30,208 nt of DNA from a virus. The stretch is from positions 1 through 30,208 of the IMG/VR virus record IMGVR_UViG_3300025120_000327, one strand, 5' to 3'. The notes beneath the pieces are model-generated. The model had not been told where the DNA came from, searched no databases, and was given only the letters and a program-made list of their open reading frames with translations. Positions 13,434 through 22,061 of the stretch are shown one piece after another. How positions within the stretch are numbered: position 1 is the stretch's first letter; every line of letters starts with the position of its first letter. The position numbers and the translations under genes are program-made.

Positions 13434-15149
13434 ATGGCAGGGTGGAAAAAGTATTTCAAAGCGGCAAATCCTAACGTAGGATCATACGGTCCGATAAGTG
13501 GTGGCGGAACTAATGCAGGCTCAAGTCAAATGCCAGCTGATCCAGGCTATAGGAATTTTGCTAGTAAATTACCAGAAGTGTATATCGGGCATCCAAACAG
13601 GACAGAACGATATAGTCAGTACGAACAAATGGATAATGACAGTGAAGTTAATGCCGCATTAGACATTATTGCTGATTTTATGTCACAGTCAAACACCGAA
13701 AATGGTACAGGCTTTGACTTATTCTTTAAAGAACAACCAACAGACAACGAAGTTAAAATACTTAAAGACCAATTAAATCAATGGGTTAGCTTAAATCAAT
13801 TTAATAAAAGATTATTCAAGTTGGTACGTAACGTATTAAAATATGGCGATCAAGTATTCTTGCGTGATCCAGAAACATTTGAGTTATACTGGACAGAAAT
13901 GCACAAAGTGGTTAAAGTTATTGTCAACGAAGCAGAAGGTAAAGAACCAGAACAGTATCTAATTAAAGATATTAATATTAATTTTAAAAGTTTAACAGCA
14001 ACATCATTATCAACCAGTGATGTAATGGTTAATACTCCTCAAGTAGGTGGACCGACTGGAGCATATAATCAACCAAACAGTCCTTATGCTGGAGGGTCAC
14101 GCTTTAGTCACGCACAGAACGAAGCGGCCATTGACGCAGAACACGTAATGCACTTGAGTTTAACCGAAGGACTAGATGCTAATTGGCCATTTGGTGTTAG
14201 TATATTAGAAAGTATATTCAAAGTGTTTAAGCAAAAAGAATTGTTAGAAGATGCTGTATTAATATATAGAATCCAAAGAGCTCCAGAAAGACGGGTATTT
14301 AAGATTGATGTAGGTAATATGCCAAGTCATATGGCAATGGCATTTGTTGATCGTATTAAAAATGAAATTCACCAAAGACGTATACCTTCACAGACTGGTG
14401 ACGGTCAGAATATGATGGATGCTACATATAATCCATTGTCAACAAACGAAGATTATTTCTTTCCTGTAACAGCAGACGGACGTGGATCATCAGTTGATGT
14501 ATTTCCAGGTGGTCAGAATCTAGGTGAAGTTACTGACTTACGTTACTTTACTAACAAAATGTTCCGTGGGCTACGTATTCCTAGTTCATACTTACCAACT
14601 GGTACAGAAGATAGTGAACGTACATACAGTGACGGTAAAACTACAACAGCATTGATCCAAGAATGGAGATTTAATCAATACTGTAAACGTTTACAAAGTC
14701 TTATTGTTGAAAAATTAGATACAGAATTTAAAATGTTTATGCGATGGAGAGGAGTTAACATTGATGGAGCGGTATTTGATCTACGCTTTAATGAGCCACA
14801 AAACTTTGCCAAATATAGACAAGCAGAAGTTGATGCAACTCGCATTAACGCATTCCAAGCACTAGAAGCAACACCATATCTATCAAAACGTTTCTTACTG
14901 AAACGATATCTTGATCTTAGTGAAGAAGAAATGCAAGAAAATGAAGAGTTATGGAATCAAGAAAATAGTAACGTAGATGATACTGATGTGCCTGATGCAG
15001 GATTACGTAACGTAGGTGTTACTACTGCTGGAATACAATCAGATCTAGATAACTTAACACCTGAGATTGATGACCTAGGTGGAGATCCAGGCCCAGCTCA
15101 AGTTGGTGATACTGCCGGTGCAGGACCCGACGGGGGTGCAGTTGTATAA
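13434..15149 (+). CDS. 20: Portal vertex protein gp20
   Basis: A 571-residue homologue of T4 gp20, the dodecameric portal through which DNA is packaged and on which the prohead core assembles. Family landmarks are visible: FASKLPEVYIGHPNRTERY, then YEQMDNDSEVNAALDIIADF (about 62-81), ALDIIADFMSQ, KYGDQVFL, a RIQRAPERRVFKIDVGNMP block, and GLRIPSSYLPTGTEDSERTY near residue 380. T4 gp20 has 524 residues. The N-terminal 35 residues are Gly/Ser-rich, and the C-terminal 60 are acidic and Gly-rich (linker-like). It opens the head module and is followed by a small conserved gene and the prohead core gene. Confidence 0.93.
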   Translation: MAGWKKYFKAANPNVGSYGPISGGGTNAGSSQMPADPGYRNFASKLPEVYIGHPNRTERYSQYEQMDNDSEVNAALDIIADFMSQSNTENGTGFDLFFKEQPTDNEVKILKDQLNQWVSLNQFNKRLFKLVRNVLKYGDQVFLRDPETFELYWTEMHKVVKVIVNEAEGKEPEQYLIKDININFKSLTATSLSTSDVMVNTPQVGGPTGAYNQPNSPYAGGSRFSHAQNEAAIDAEHVMHLSLTEGLDANWPFGVSILESIFKVFKQKELLEDAVLIYRIQRAPERRVFKIDVGNMPSHMAMAFVDRIKNEIHQRRIPSQTGDGQNMMDATYNPLSTNEDYFFPVTADGRGSSVDVFPGGQNLGEVTDLRYFTNKMFRGLRIPSSYLPTGTEDSERTYSDGKTTTALIQEWRFNQYCKRLQSLIVEKLDTEFKMFMRWRGVNIDGAVFDLRFNEPQNFAKYRQAEVDATRINAFQALEATPYLSKRFLLKRYLDLSEEEMQENEELWNQENSNVDDTDVPDAGLRNVGVTTAGIQSDLDNLTPEIDDLGGDPGPAQVGDTAGAGPDGGAVV

Positions 15150-15163
15150 TTACAGCTACAATT

Positions 15164-15171
15164 GGTAAATA
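15164..15171 (+). promoter_or_regulatory. Weak late-type box (GGTAAATA)
   Basis: GGTAAATA lies immediately before the small gene starting at 15177, too close (6 bases) to serve that gene with a leader, but it could serve the downstream prohead genes. Low confidence. Confidence 0.2.
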
Positions 15172-15176
15172 CTGAT

Positions 15177-15416
15177 ATGAACATTATTGACTTATACGAA
15201 GACGACACTATTGAAAAAATGCCAGCCGGTTACGAAACCGAAAAGGATGACAATACGACTCTTAAACTTAGCGATCTACGCAAAACTAAGTTAACCTTGG
15301 CACAGATCAATCGCTTACGTATAATGAACGATGTTAGAGCATTAGAGCACGAACAAAAGCTAAAAACAGTTAAAAAACAGTATAAAATGCCAGCTCCAGA
15401 TATGTCAAGTCTATAG
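15177..15416 (+). CDS. Small conserved protein between gp20 and prohead core (gp67 position)
   Basis: A 79-residue charged protein, MNIIDLYEDDTIEKMPAG at the start and a helical KTKLTLAQINRLRIMNDVRA core, ending KKQYKMPAPDMSSL. The ATG at 15177 is preferred over an in-frame TTG at 15162; neither has a strong Shine-Dalgarno. In T4 the slot between 20 and 21 holds the prohead core proteins gp67 and gp68, so a head-assembly role is likely from position. The helix-rich core with K-L-T-x-x-Q-I-N-x-L is, from memory, common in marine T4-like phages. A specific function is not shown. Confidence 0.65.
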   Translation: MNIIDLYEDDTIEKMPAGYETEKDDNTTLKLSDLRKTKLTLAQINRLRIMNDVRALEHEQKLKTVKKQYKMPAPDMSSL

Positions 15417-15473
15417 TTATACCTCAAAACGATTCAAAAACATAGCATTTAACGCTATTACACCAATACCCCT

Positions 15474-15513
15474 GCTAAATATATTAACATAATACAAAGA
15501 CATCCTGTATTAT
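15474..15513 (+). promoter_or_regulatory. Promoter region for prohead core/capsid genes
   Basis: The 131-base gap before the core gene holds a late-type GCTAAATA (15474-15481) and a sigma70-like pair TTAACA (15484) and TATTAT (15508) with an 18-base spacer. Both are below consensus. A perfect palindrome ATATCCGGATAT follows at 15512-15523. Confidence 0.35.
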
Positions 15514-15547
15514 ATCCGGATATTAATTTTTAAACAGGAGTTCACAA

Positions 15548-16384
15548 ATGAACAACAAATATGAACAATTGATTGAGCACATCATTAACGATGAAGAAAC
15601 AAAGGCTCGAGATATATTTCACACTATCGTTGTAGAGAAATCTCGCGATATATATGAATCACTAATTGACGAAGAAGATTTATCAGAAGTAGGCGGAAAC
15701 GAAGTTGAAGGCCTAGTAGATGAAATCACAGTTGACGAACAAGGTATTGCAGAAGAAGACGAAGCTGAAGATCATGATGACGAAGCTATGGATATGGATG
15801 ACGATGCTATGGACGCTGACGTTGAAGCAGATGCTGAAGAAGCAGATGTTGAAGATCGTGTAGTTGATCTAGAAGATGCGTTAGACGAGCTTAAAGCTGA
15901 ATTTGATGCACTAATGGCAGGCGAAGCTGAAGAAGTTGTAGAACCAGAAATGGACGGCGCTGAAGAAATGGAAGTAGTTGACCAAGAAGAATTTATGGAA
16001 GAAAAAGAAGAAGTTACTGAAAATGTTGACTTAATTGCTGTTCCTACAGATTCACAATCAGGCGATGTTTTAATTGGTGATGACGGAACAGTTCCAGTTA
16101 ACACAACTAGTCCAAATGCAGGCGAAAACGATATGGGTGGTACTCCAGTTGATTTTGCTGAAGGTGGAACAGAAGAGCCAAATGGTCAAACACCAAATAG
16201 TTCAGAAAATCCAGACAAAAAAATGTCTAGTCAAGAATTCCAAAATGAACCAGCTAAGAAAGGCCTAGCAAAAATGAACAAACCAGCTAAGAAAGATGCA
16301 AATCAGTCTGGTACACAGCTAGCGGCCGCAGATGGTACAGTTCCGATTCAGACTAAAAGTACATTAAAACCAATCAAAGCGTAA
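15548..16384 (+). CDS. Acidic prohead core/scaffold protein (gp67/gp68-like)
   Basis: A 278-residue, extremely acidic protein. The N-terminal 45 residues (YEQLIEHIINDEETKARDIF, then VVEKSRDIYESLIDEE) form the helical domain typical of prohead core proteins of marine T4-like phages. Residues about 50-160 are almost a run of Asp, Glu, Ala and Met (EAEDHDDEAMDMDDDAMD and similar); the C-terminal third turns polar and basic (KKGLAKMNKPAKKD). Such proteins fill the prohead core and are degraded by gp21 at (L/I)-x-E sites, of which several are possible here. An ACAGGAG Shine-Dalgarno precedes the ATG. gp21 starts 12 bases downstream. T4 gp67 and gp68 are shorter, so this may combine their roles. 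Confidence 0.7.
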   Translation: MNNKYEQLIEHIINDEETKARDIFHTIVVEKSRDIYESLIDEEDLSEVGGNEVEGLVDEITVDEQGIAEEDEAEDHDDEAMDMDDDAMDADVEADAEEADVEDRVVDLEDALDELKAEFDALMAGEAEEVVEPEMDGAEEMEVVDQEEFMEEKEEVTENVDLIAVPTDSQSGDVLIGDDGTVPVNTTSPNAGENDMGGTPVDFAEGGTEEPNGQTPNSSENPDKKMSSQEFQNEPAKKGLAKMNKPAKKDANQSGTQLAAADGTVPIQTKSTLKPIKA

Positions 16385-16396
16385 TAGGAAATAATA

Positions 16397-17038
16397 ATGG
16401 CTACATATCTTAAAGAGAACTTGACATTTACCCAGGCTGGAATAGAAATTCTGTCTGAAGAAAAGAAAGATGGTAAAGGAAAGGACTTGTATATGAAAGG
16501 AGTATTCATTCAGGGTGGTGTTAAAAATCACAATGAACGTGTATATCCTATAACAGAGATTGAAACAGCCGTTTCTACATTAAATGAACAAATCAAGGGT
16601 GGCTATAGCGTCTTAGGCGAAGTAGATCACCCTGATGATTTGAAAATTAATTTAGACCGTGTATCACATATGATCACAGATATGTGGATGGACGGACCTA
16701 ATGGCTTTGGTAAATTAAAAATTCTTCCTACTCCAATGGGTCAGTTAGTTGAGACTATGTTGGAATCAGGAGTCAAACTTGGCGTTTCATCTCGTGGTAG
16801 CGGTAACGTGAACGAGGGTGACGGTAAAGTGAGTGACTTTGAAATAGTCACAGTCGATGTAGTTGCACAACCTAGTGCTCCAAATGCGTATCCAACAGCA
16901 ATTTACGAAGGGCTGATGAATATGAATGGTGGGCAACAGGTGTTCGAAATGGCACGTGAAGCCAGTGCAGATCAAAAAGTACAGAAGTATTTGAAGCAAG
17001 CAGTTACACGCTTGATCAAAGATCTAAAAATTAAATAG
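16397..17038 (+). CDS. 21: Prohead core protease gp21
   Basis: A 213-residue serine protease of the herpesvirus-assemblin-like fold. It matures the prohead by cutting gp22, core proteins and gp23, typically after (L/I)-x-E. The catalytic His is likely H78 in GEVDHPDD, and the Ser lies in GVSSRGSG (S131 or S132). The pattern NHNERVYP near residue 45 and a downstream TVDVVAQPSAPNA strand complete the family signature. Length equals T4 gp21 (212). A TAGGA-type Shine-Dalgarno precedes the ATG, and the gp22 gene follows after nine bases. Confidence 0.92.
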   Translation: MATYLKENLTFTQAGIEILSEEKKDGKGKDLYMKGVFIQGGVKNHNERVYPITEIETAVSTLNEQIKGGYSVLGEVDHPDDLKINLDRVSHMITDMWMDGPNGFGKLKILPTPMGQLVETMLESGVKLGVSSRGSGNVNEGDGKVSDFEIVTVDVVAQPSAPNAYPTAIYEGLMNMNGGQQVFEMAREASADQKVQKYLKQAVTRLIKDLKIK

Positions 17039-17047
17039 GAGATCACA

Positions 17048-18142
17048 ATGTTAGATGCTATCAAACCATTGTTAGATAGTGGCATCATTAATGAGGAGAC
17101 CCAAACTGCTATATCAGAAGCTTGGGAAGCCAAATTAGATGAAACCCGTGAAACTGTTCGTGCTGAATTGCGTGAAGAGTTTGCAGGTCGCTACGATCAC
17201 GACAAGACAGTAATGGTTGAAGCTCTAGACAAAATGGTTACTGAACAACTTTCCGCTGAACTCAACGAGTTTGCCGAAGAGAAAAAAGCTCTTACTGAAG
17301 ACCGTGTGAAATTTAAAACACATATGGTCGAAAGTGCAGGCAAGTTTAACGACTTTATGGTTACTAAACTAGCTGAAGAAATTAAAGAGTTAAGATCAGA
17401 TCGCAAAAATCAAGATAATGCAGTAGCAAAACTTGAAAAATTTGTAATCCATACCTTAGCTGAAGAAATTAAAGAGTTCGATCAAGACAAGAAAGACGTA
17501 GTTGCAACGAAAGTTAAACTAGTAGCAGAAGCTAAGTCAAAACTAGCTGAACTAAGAGAAACTTTTGTTAAACGAAGTGCTACACTTGTTAAAGACGCAG
17601 TAGCAACAAATCTAGGCTCAGAACTAACTCAACTTAAAGAAGACATCCAATCTGCTCGCGAGAATATGTTTGGTCGTCGAATCTTCGAAGCATATGCAAA
17701 CGAATTTGCTGTTACACATTTAAATGAAAACAAAGAATTCGAAAAACTACAAGCAACAATTGCAGAGAAAGACGCAAAAATTGCTGAAAGTGAAACTGCA
17801 CTTGCAGAAAAAGAAGCTCAAGTTGAAAGTAAGACAAAAGAAGTTGAAGCAATTACAGAAAGTGCAACTCGTAAAGAGAAGCTTGATGAATTACTTAAAC
17901 CTCTAAATAAAGAGAAAGCAGATGTAATGTCCAGCTTACTCGAAAGTGTGCAAACTGGAAGACTTCAGAATGCGTACGAAAAGTATTTGCCAGCAGTTCT
18001 AAACAATTCATCTAAAGCTAAAGCTCAAAAGCCTGCATTAGTTGAAAGTAAAGAAGTAACTGGTAATAAAGAATCTGCTAAAGATATCGAAGAAGATCAC
18101 AGCACTGTTGTAGATATTCGTCGATTAGCAGGGCTCAAGTAG
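17048..18142 (+). CDS. 22: Prohead scaffold protein gp22
   Basis: A 364-residue, almost wholly helical and highly charged protein located between gp21 and gp23, the T4 gp22 position. It forms the inner scaffold and is degraded by gp21 before DNA packaging. Two similar segments reading AEEIKEL/AEEIKEF (about 120 and 142) suggest an internal helical repeat. Long Lys/Glu/Ala heptads continue to residue 280 (EKDAKIAESETALAEKEA). The C-terminal end DHSTVVDIRRLAGLK is typical of marine gp22 proteins. T4 gp22 has 269 residues; this one is longer through extra coiled coil. AGGAG precedes the ATG. Confidence 0.88.
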   Translation: MLDAIKPLLDSGIINEETQTAISEAWEAKLDETRETVRAELREEFAGRYDHDKTVMVEALDKMVTEQLSAELNEFAEEKKALTEDRVKFKTHMVESAGKFNDFMVTKLAEEIKELRSDRKNQDNAVAKLEKFVIHTLAEEIKEFDQDKKDVVATKVKLVAEAKSKLAELRETFVKRSATLVKDAVATNLGSELTQLKEDIQSARENMFGRRIFEAYANEFAVTHLNENKEFEKLQATIAEKDAKIAESETALAEKEAQVESKTKEVEAITESATRKEKLDELLKPLNKEKADVMSSLLESVQTGRLQNAYEKYLPAVLNNSSKAKAQKPALVESKEVTGNKESAKDIEEDHSTVVDIRRLAGLK

Positions 18143-18174
18143 TAAATTTTTTTATTAAAAAAGGAAACAAGGAA

Positions 18175-19347
18175 ATGACAACCCAACTATTAGAAGGACG
18201 TTGGAACGAAACCAAAGATGCCCTGTTAGAAGGCTTACAAGGTTCACGTAGAACAACAATGTCCGTGATTTTAGAAAACACAAAACAACATTTAGCTGAA
18301 GCGGCAACAGCAGGTTCAACATCAGCTGGTAACGTAGCTACACTTAACCGTGTAATCCTACCTGTTATTAGACGAGTAATGCCTACTGTTATTGCTAACG
18401 AGCTTGTTGGTGTACAACCAATGACTGGTCCAGTATCACAAATCCACACATTACGTGTAAGATATGCTGAAACTGTAAATGCAATTGCTAATGATGATGA
18501 CGTAACAGCTGGTGAAGAAGCACTATCACCATTTAAAGTATCTAGAGCATATTCTGGTACAACAGCTGGTAAAGCATCAGCAACAGCGGCACTTGAAGGA
18601 ACACCTGGTAGAAAAATCAGTGTACAGATCCTAAAACAAACTGTTGAAGCAAAAACACGTAAATTATCAGCACGTTGGACTTTTGAAGCGGCTCAGGACG
18701 CTCAAGCAATGCACGGTTTAGACGTAGAAGCTGAAATTATGGCGGCACTAGCACAAGAAATTACCGTTGAAATCGATCAAGAAATCCTAGCATCATTAAG
18801 AGGACTTTCAGGTGCAACTCTTGCATATGATCAAGCGGCAGTTTCTGGTACAGCTACATTCGTTGGTGACGAACACGCGGCTCTAGCAGTAGTAGTTAAC
18901 AGAGCGGCTAACTTAATCGCTCAGCGTACAAGACGTGGTGCAGGTAACTGGGCAGTAGTATCTCCAGCGGCACTAACAGTACTACAATCTGCAACAACTT
19001 CAGCGTTCGCAAGAACAACTGAAGGTACTTTTGAAGCTCCAACAAACACTAAATTCGTAGGTACTCTTAACGGTGCTATGCGTGTTTATGTTGACGGCTA
19101 TGCAAATGATACAACTCCAGTATTAGTAGGATATAAAGGTTCATCAGAAGCTGATGCGGCCGCATTCTATTGCCCATATGTACCATTAATGAGCAGTGGT
19201 GTTGTGTTAGATCCAAGTACATTCGAACCAGTAGTAGGTTTCATGACAAGATATGGCTATGTTGAATTATCAAACACAGCATCATCTCTTGGTAATGCGG
19301 CTGATTACTTGGAAGAAATCACAGTTTCAAACTTATCATTCTCGTAA
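18175..19347 (+). CDS. 23: Major capsid protein gp23
   Basis: A 390-residue HK97-fold major capsid protein of the T4 type. Landmarks are LNRVILPVIRRVMPTVIAN and ELVGVQPMTGPVSQIHTLRV (residues about 57-98), then EAKTRKLSARWTFEAAQDAQ, MAALAQEITVEIDQEIL, and a C-terminal GFMTRYGYVE. The likely gp21 cleavage site is L40-A41-E42 before A43, leaving a 42-residue propeptide. It is shorter than T4 gp23 (521), lacking insertion-domain length, as in cyanophages. Strong AAGGAA Shine-Dalgarno copies precede the ATG, and a strong terminator at 19378 follows, consistent with very high expression. Confidence 0.95.
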   Translation: MTTQLLEGRWNETKDALLEGLQGSRRTTMSVILENTKQHLAEAATAGSTSAGNVATLNRVILPVIRRVMPTVIANELVGVQPMTGPVSQIHTLRVRYAETVNAIANDDDVTAGEEALSPFKVSRAYSGTTAGKASATAALEGTPGRKISVQILKQTVEAKTRKLSARWTFEAAQDAQAMHGLDVEAEIMAALAQEITVEIDQEILASLRGLSGATLAYDQAAVSGTATFVGDEHAALAVVVNRAANLIAQRTRRGAGNWAVVSPAALTVLQSATTSAFARTTEGTFEAPTNTKFVGTLNGAMRVYVDGYANDTTPVLVGYKGSSEADAAAFYCPYVPLMSSGVVLDPSTFEPVVGFMTRYGYVELSNTASSLGNAADYLEEITVSNLSFS

Positions 19348-19377
19348 GAGCAGTAAGTTTTTAACTAGATGTATACT

Positions 19378-19406
19378 AAAAAGCACTCTTAGGAGTGCTT
19401 TTTTTT
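19378..19406 (+). terminator. Intrinsic terminator after gp23
   Basis: AAAAAGCACTC (19378-19388), loop TTAG, GAGTGCTTTTT (19393-19403) and further T residues. Eleven base pairs and a U-tract, 30 bases after the gp23 stop. The stem core AAAGCAC/GTGCTTT is shared with the terminator at 9720. Confidence 0.85.
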
Positions 19407-19413
19407 GGCTAAA

Positions 19414-19421
19414 GATAAATA
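19414..19421 (+). promoter_or_regulatory. Late promoter box (GATAAATA) after the gp23 terminator
   Basis: GATAAATA lies eight bases behind the gp23 terminator and 75 bases before the ATG of the next structural gene. Same box as at 11308, 13357, 21150 and 22513. Confidence 0.65.
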
Positions 19422-19423
19422 CT

Positions 19424-19483
19424 ATGGCACAATACTGTGTTTATGCAGACAAAACTGCGTACCCGTTAGAACGGGTGCTTTAA
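19424..19483 (+). CDS. Possible 19-residue leader ORF
   Basis: ATG at 19424 opens a 19-codon frame (MAQYCVYADKTAYPLERVL) that ends 13 bases before the next gene, directly ahead of its Shine-Dalgarno. It begins within or at the expected start of the transcript from the 19414 promoter and has no Shine-Dalgarno, so it would be leaderless. It could be chance, a leader peptide, or the remnant of a gene start. Confidence 0.25.
   Translation: MAQYCVYADKTAYPLERVL
19459..19478 (+). promoter_or_regulatory. Leader hairpin before the Shine-Dalgarno
   Basis: GTACCCGT and ACGGGTGC form an 8-bp stem (one G-U) with a TAGA loop, four bases before the AAAGGAG Shine-Dalgarno of the gene at 19497. Possibly an mRNA-stabilising 5' structure. 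Confidence 0.4.
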
Positions 19484-19496
19484 AAGGAGAAAACAA

Positions 19497-20117
19497 ATGG
19501 GAAGACCGGTAAACAAGAATTTCATCGGTGACGGAGCAGGCAAAATCCAGGTAACCGCAGTCAAATTTGCGGCAGGTGGAGAAATCCTAACTGAGTCGCA
19601 TATCACAAAACAAAGATCAGCAAACAAATTTATTGTTACAGACGGTGCTAAAACCGAAACTTGTACACTAGTGAACAAGTCAATTGGCGGATTAGGTGCT
19701 AGTGAATTCTGTATCAACAGTACTAACAATGATGGTACTACACAACAAGTAACAAAACTTTACAATAGAAAAGCTCAAGTTGAAGACACAGCGAAAAGCA
19801 AGTGGGAAAAAAATGCTAGTGGAACACGAGCATCAACAGATACTGCTGTTATTACTGGAGCTACAGCGGCAAATCCAGTTGTTATTACATCAGCTGGACA
19901 CGGCTTCAGCAACGGAGATAAACTGTCAATTATGAAAGTTGTAGGAATGGTTGAGCTTAATACCGAAACTGCATACACAGTGGCAAGTACTGCAACAAAT
20001 ACTTTTGCACTATCAGGTGTTAATGGTTCAGCTTTTACAGCATATACCAGTGGCGGTGAAGCTACAAAAGCGGCAACTACTGCCGGTGAAATTGTAATAG
20101 ATGCACAAGCTAGTTAA
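19497..20117 (+). CDS. Virion structural protein with FCCH-like domain
   Basis: A 206-residue structural-type protein beginning MGRPVNKNFIGDGAGKIQV. Residues about 118-190 match the small beta domain often annotated in phages as a ubiquitin-activating-enzyme FCCH-like domain: NPVVITSAGHGFSNGD, then VGMVELNTETAYTVAS, then NTFALSGVNGSAFTAYTSGG. The N-terminal half is beta-rich with conserved GKIQVTAVKFAAGGE. The Shine-Dalgarno AAAGGAG fits the start. Placement right after gp23 behind a late promoter indicates a virion part, but head or tail location cannot be decided. It shares its MGR-x-(V/I)-x-N start with the genes at 20145 and 22062. Confidence 0.75.
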   Translation: MGRPVNKNFIGDGAGKIQVTAVKFAAGGEILTESHITKQRSANKFIVTDGAKTETCTLVNKSIGGLGASEFCINSTNNDGTTQQVTKLYNRKAQVEDTAKSKWEKNASGTRASTDTAVITGATAANPVVITSAGHGFSNGDKLSIMKVVGMVELNTETAYTVASTATNTFALSGVNGSAFTAYTSGGEATKAATTAGEIVIDAQAS

Positions 20118-20144
20118 TTAAATTAAGATATACGGAGAACAAAA

Positions 20145-21080
20145 ATGGGACGCCCTATTAATAACAGATTTATAAACACACCCACAGCGGGTATCGGTGG
20201 TGAAGGAGTTGATACTACTACTGTCAAAGTACACGGTGGTAATTCTTACTCGTCAGGAACAACAGTAACATTTGCAAATCCTCTAGCAGGTGGTACTACA
20301 GCAGTAGCAACAGTTAGTCTTGTTGCGGCGGCAGATACAGCACCAGGTAATGGTAACGTATCCGGAGTTACAGTAACAACAGCAGGATCAGGCTATGTTG
20401 AAGCACCAGTAGTTACATTTGTAGCACCAGCCAACGTGGTTGTAGATGGATTTACACAAATTGCAGGTAAAGTATTTAAGTTTTCATCAGGTGTAACTGA
20501 AGGTGTTTACCCTGGTATGGTTGCTAATGTGTTCTTTACAACATTAACAAAAGGAAACCCAACAAGAGTTGTTAGTGTTGACGAAGCTTCAGGTAATATC
20601 ACAATGTCAACTGCTAACACAGCGGCAATCAGTTCACCAGTTAACTTCGGTGACGTTGGTAGACTTGGTAACATAACTGTTGGAATAGATGCGGCAGTAA
20701 CTACAGGAAACACAATTCAAGTTAAAGCAAACATTGGGTCTACAGGATCATCAATTGAAAGATCCGGTGATATTGTAGCACAGGTTAGTTCTAATAGATA
20801 TAGAGTTATAACATCAGATGGAACTGCTGTTTGTCAATTAGTTTCTAATTCAGGCGCTCAATGGAGTACTGAACTTAAAGGTGGACAAATGACTATAGGC
20901 TTAACAGACAGTGACTCTGGTACTTACCTTGCTTCGAAACTCAATAATAGAACAGTTATTATTGGTGCTTCAAATGGCTCAGGTGGTGACGGTACACAGT
21001 TTGTTAATGGTAATACTGCAAAGTGGACGCTGAACACAGCCGTTGCAAGTACTACACTAAAAATTAATGCAAATGAGTAG
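20145..21080 (+). CDS. Virion structural protein, MGRPIN family
   Basis: A 311-residue protein starting MGRPINNRFINTPTAGIGGE, all-beta in character, with a Gly/Ser/Thr-rich segment (GGNSYSSGTTVTFANPLAGG) and a TTAGSGYVEAPVVTF block. That block resembles the short repeats found in phage tail and decoration proteins (N-x-G-S-G-Y-x-x-x-P). It follows the 206-residue protein with 27 bases between and a GGAG Shine-Dalgarno. A terminator closes this two-gene unit at 21105. The function is unknown beyond a probable virion role. Confidence 0.72.
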   Translation: MGRPINNRFINTPTAGIGGEGVDTTTVKVHGGNSYSSGTTVTFANPLAGGTTAVATVSLVAAADTAPGNGNVSGVTVTTAGSGYVEAPVVTFVAPANVVVDGFTQIAGKVFKFSSGVTEGVYPGMVANVFFTTLTKGNPTRVVSVDEASGNITMSTANTAAISSPVNFGDVGRLGNITVGIDAAVTTGNTIQVKANIGSTGSSIERSGDIVAQVSSNRYRVITSDGTAVCQLVSNSGAQWSTELKGGQMTIGLTDSDSGTYLASKLNNRTVIIGASNGSGGDGTQFVNGNTAKWTLNTAVASTTLKINANE

Positions 21081-21104
21081 TTAGACTAGTCATACAGTAA
21101 TTTT

Positions 21105-21133
21105 AAAATACCCCTTAATTGGGGTATTTTTTT
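21105..21133 (+). terminator. Intrinsic terminator
   Basis: AAAATACCCC (21105-21114), loop TTAATT, GGGGTATTTT (21121-21130) plus TTT. Perfect 10-bp stem with U-tract, 25 bases after the previous stop. Confidence 0.88.
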
Positions 21134-21149
21134 CTATAGACGTATCTAT

Positions 21150-21157
21150 GATAAATA
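21150..21157 (+). promoter_or_regulatory. Late promoter box (GATAAATA)
   Basis: GATAAATA lies 17 bases behind the terminator and 18 bases before the next ATG. Confidence 0.65.
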
Positions 21158-21175
21158 ATAAAAACGGGATAAACA

Positions 21176-21730
21176 ATGGCGGCATATAAAAAACTTAATT
21201 CAGACTATACTCTTGATACACCAGATGTATATCTTACCGGTAACTTACACGTAGCTGGAATATATGAAACTACAACTGTAGTAGATCTACAAGTAGAAGA
21301 CAGAAACATAGTTATGAATGTAGGGGAAACTGGCTGGGGCGTTGGCGGTAATGCGGCTCCTGGAACTTCTGGATTATTTGTTGATCGAGGATTACAAGCC
21401 AACGTTGGTATTAGATGGAAAGAGTCGATTAGAAATTGGGAAATAACAGCAGATGGAACAAATTATTCGAATATTTCTACTTCTGGAGCTACAGCAATAG
21501 TTAATGATACTAATCCACATCTAGGTGGAAACTTAGTAACAAACGGATTTAACATACAGTTCCAAACAGGAACTAAGATACCACCGACATTAGTAACTGG
21601 AAATACTGTTCTTTATTCTAGCGGAATAGTAGGCAGTGCAGGAAGTGGATTGTACGTGGTAAATTCTAAAACAGCCAGTGACGAACTAGTAACAAAATCG
21701 AAAGCCATAGCGTTTTCATTAATATTATAA
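21176..21730 (+). CDS. Tail-fibre-type virion protein with GNLHV module
   Basis: A 184-residue protein. Its core module GNLHVAGIYETTTVVDLQVE, then NIVMNVG, then a GLFVDRG and IRWKESIRNWEI pattern matches the N-terminal module of the large fibre gene at 27100 and a second internal module there. The last third (STSGATAIVNDTNPHLGGNLVTNGF region) is a separate beta segment with TNPHLGGNL, common in phage fibre-adjacent proteins. The ATG at 21176 has only a weak GGGA Shine-Dalgarno. It is probably a fibre or connector protein; exact role unknown. Confidence 0.7.
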   Translation: MAAYKKLNSDYTLDTPDVYLTGNLHVAGIYETTTVVDLQVEDRNIVMNVGETGWGVGGNAAPGTSGLFVDRGLQANVGIRWKESIRNWEITADGTNYSNISTSGATAIVNDTNPHLGGNLVTNGFNIQFQTGTKIPPTLVTGNTVLYSSGIVGSAGSGLYVVNSKTASDELVTKSKAIAFSLIL

Positions 21731-21743
21731 TAGGATAAAAGAA

Positions 21744-22061
21744 ATGGCAATTACAAACTCTATATTAACAAATTCTTCGGCGGCGAATGTCTATGTCAGT
21801 GTTGGCAATACAGCTATTACTGCTATGTATTTTTGTAATACAGATACATCAGCAAGAACATTTGATGTATATGCTTGTCCTAGTGGCAACACAGCTGGCT
21901 TTAGTAACCTGACTAGAATATACTCTGGTGTACAAATACAAACAGGTGATACATATGTTGTTGATAACGAGAAATTAATTTTAGGTAATGGCGATATGAT
22001 AAGAGCAAATTGCTCGGCCGCTACTGCTATTGCAATGACTGTTAGCTATATAGGAATTTAA
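21744..22061 (+). CDS. Small virion structural protein
   Basis: A 105-residue all-beta protein beginning MAITNSILTNSSAANVYVSV, with NTAITAMYFCNTDTSARTF and a DTYVVDNEKLILGNGDMIRA stretch. The composition and layout resemble phage fibre-associated or decoration proteins, for example a jelly-roll-like head-binding fold. AGGATAAAAG precedes the ATG. Its stop TAA is immediately followed by the ATG of the next gene, so the two are coupled. The function is inferred from context. Confidence 0.68.
   Translation: MAITNSILTNSSAANVYVSVGNTAITAMYFCNTDTSARTFDVYACPSGNTAGFSNLTRIYSGVQIQTGDTYVVDNEKLILGNGDMIRANCSAATAIAMTVSYIGI

Noticed and set aside
15162-15176. TTG start five codons upstream for the small gene after gp20
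   Set aside because: No ribosome site supports it and the ATG at 15177 begins the conserved-looking part of the protein.
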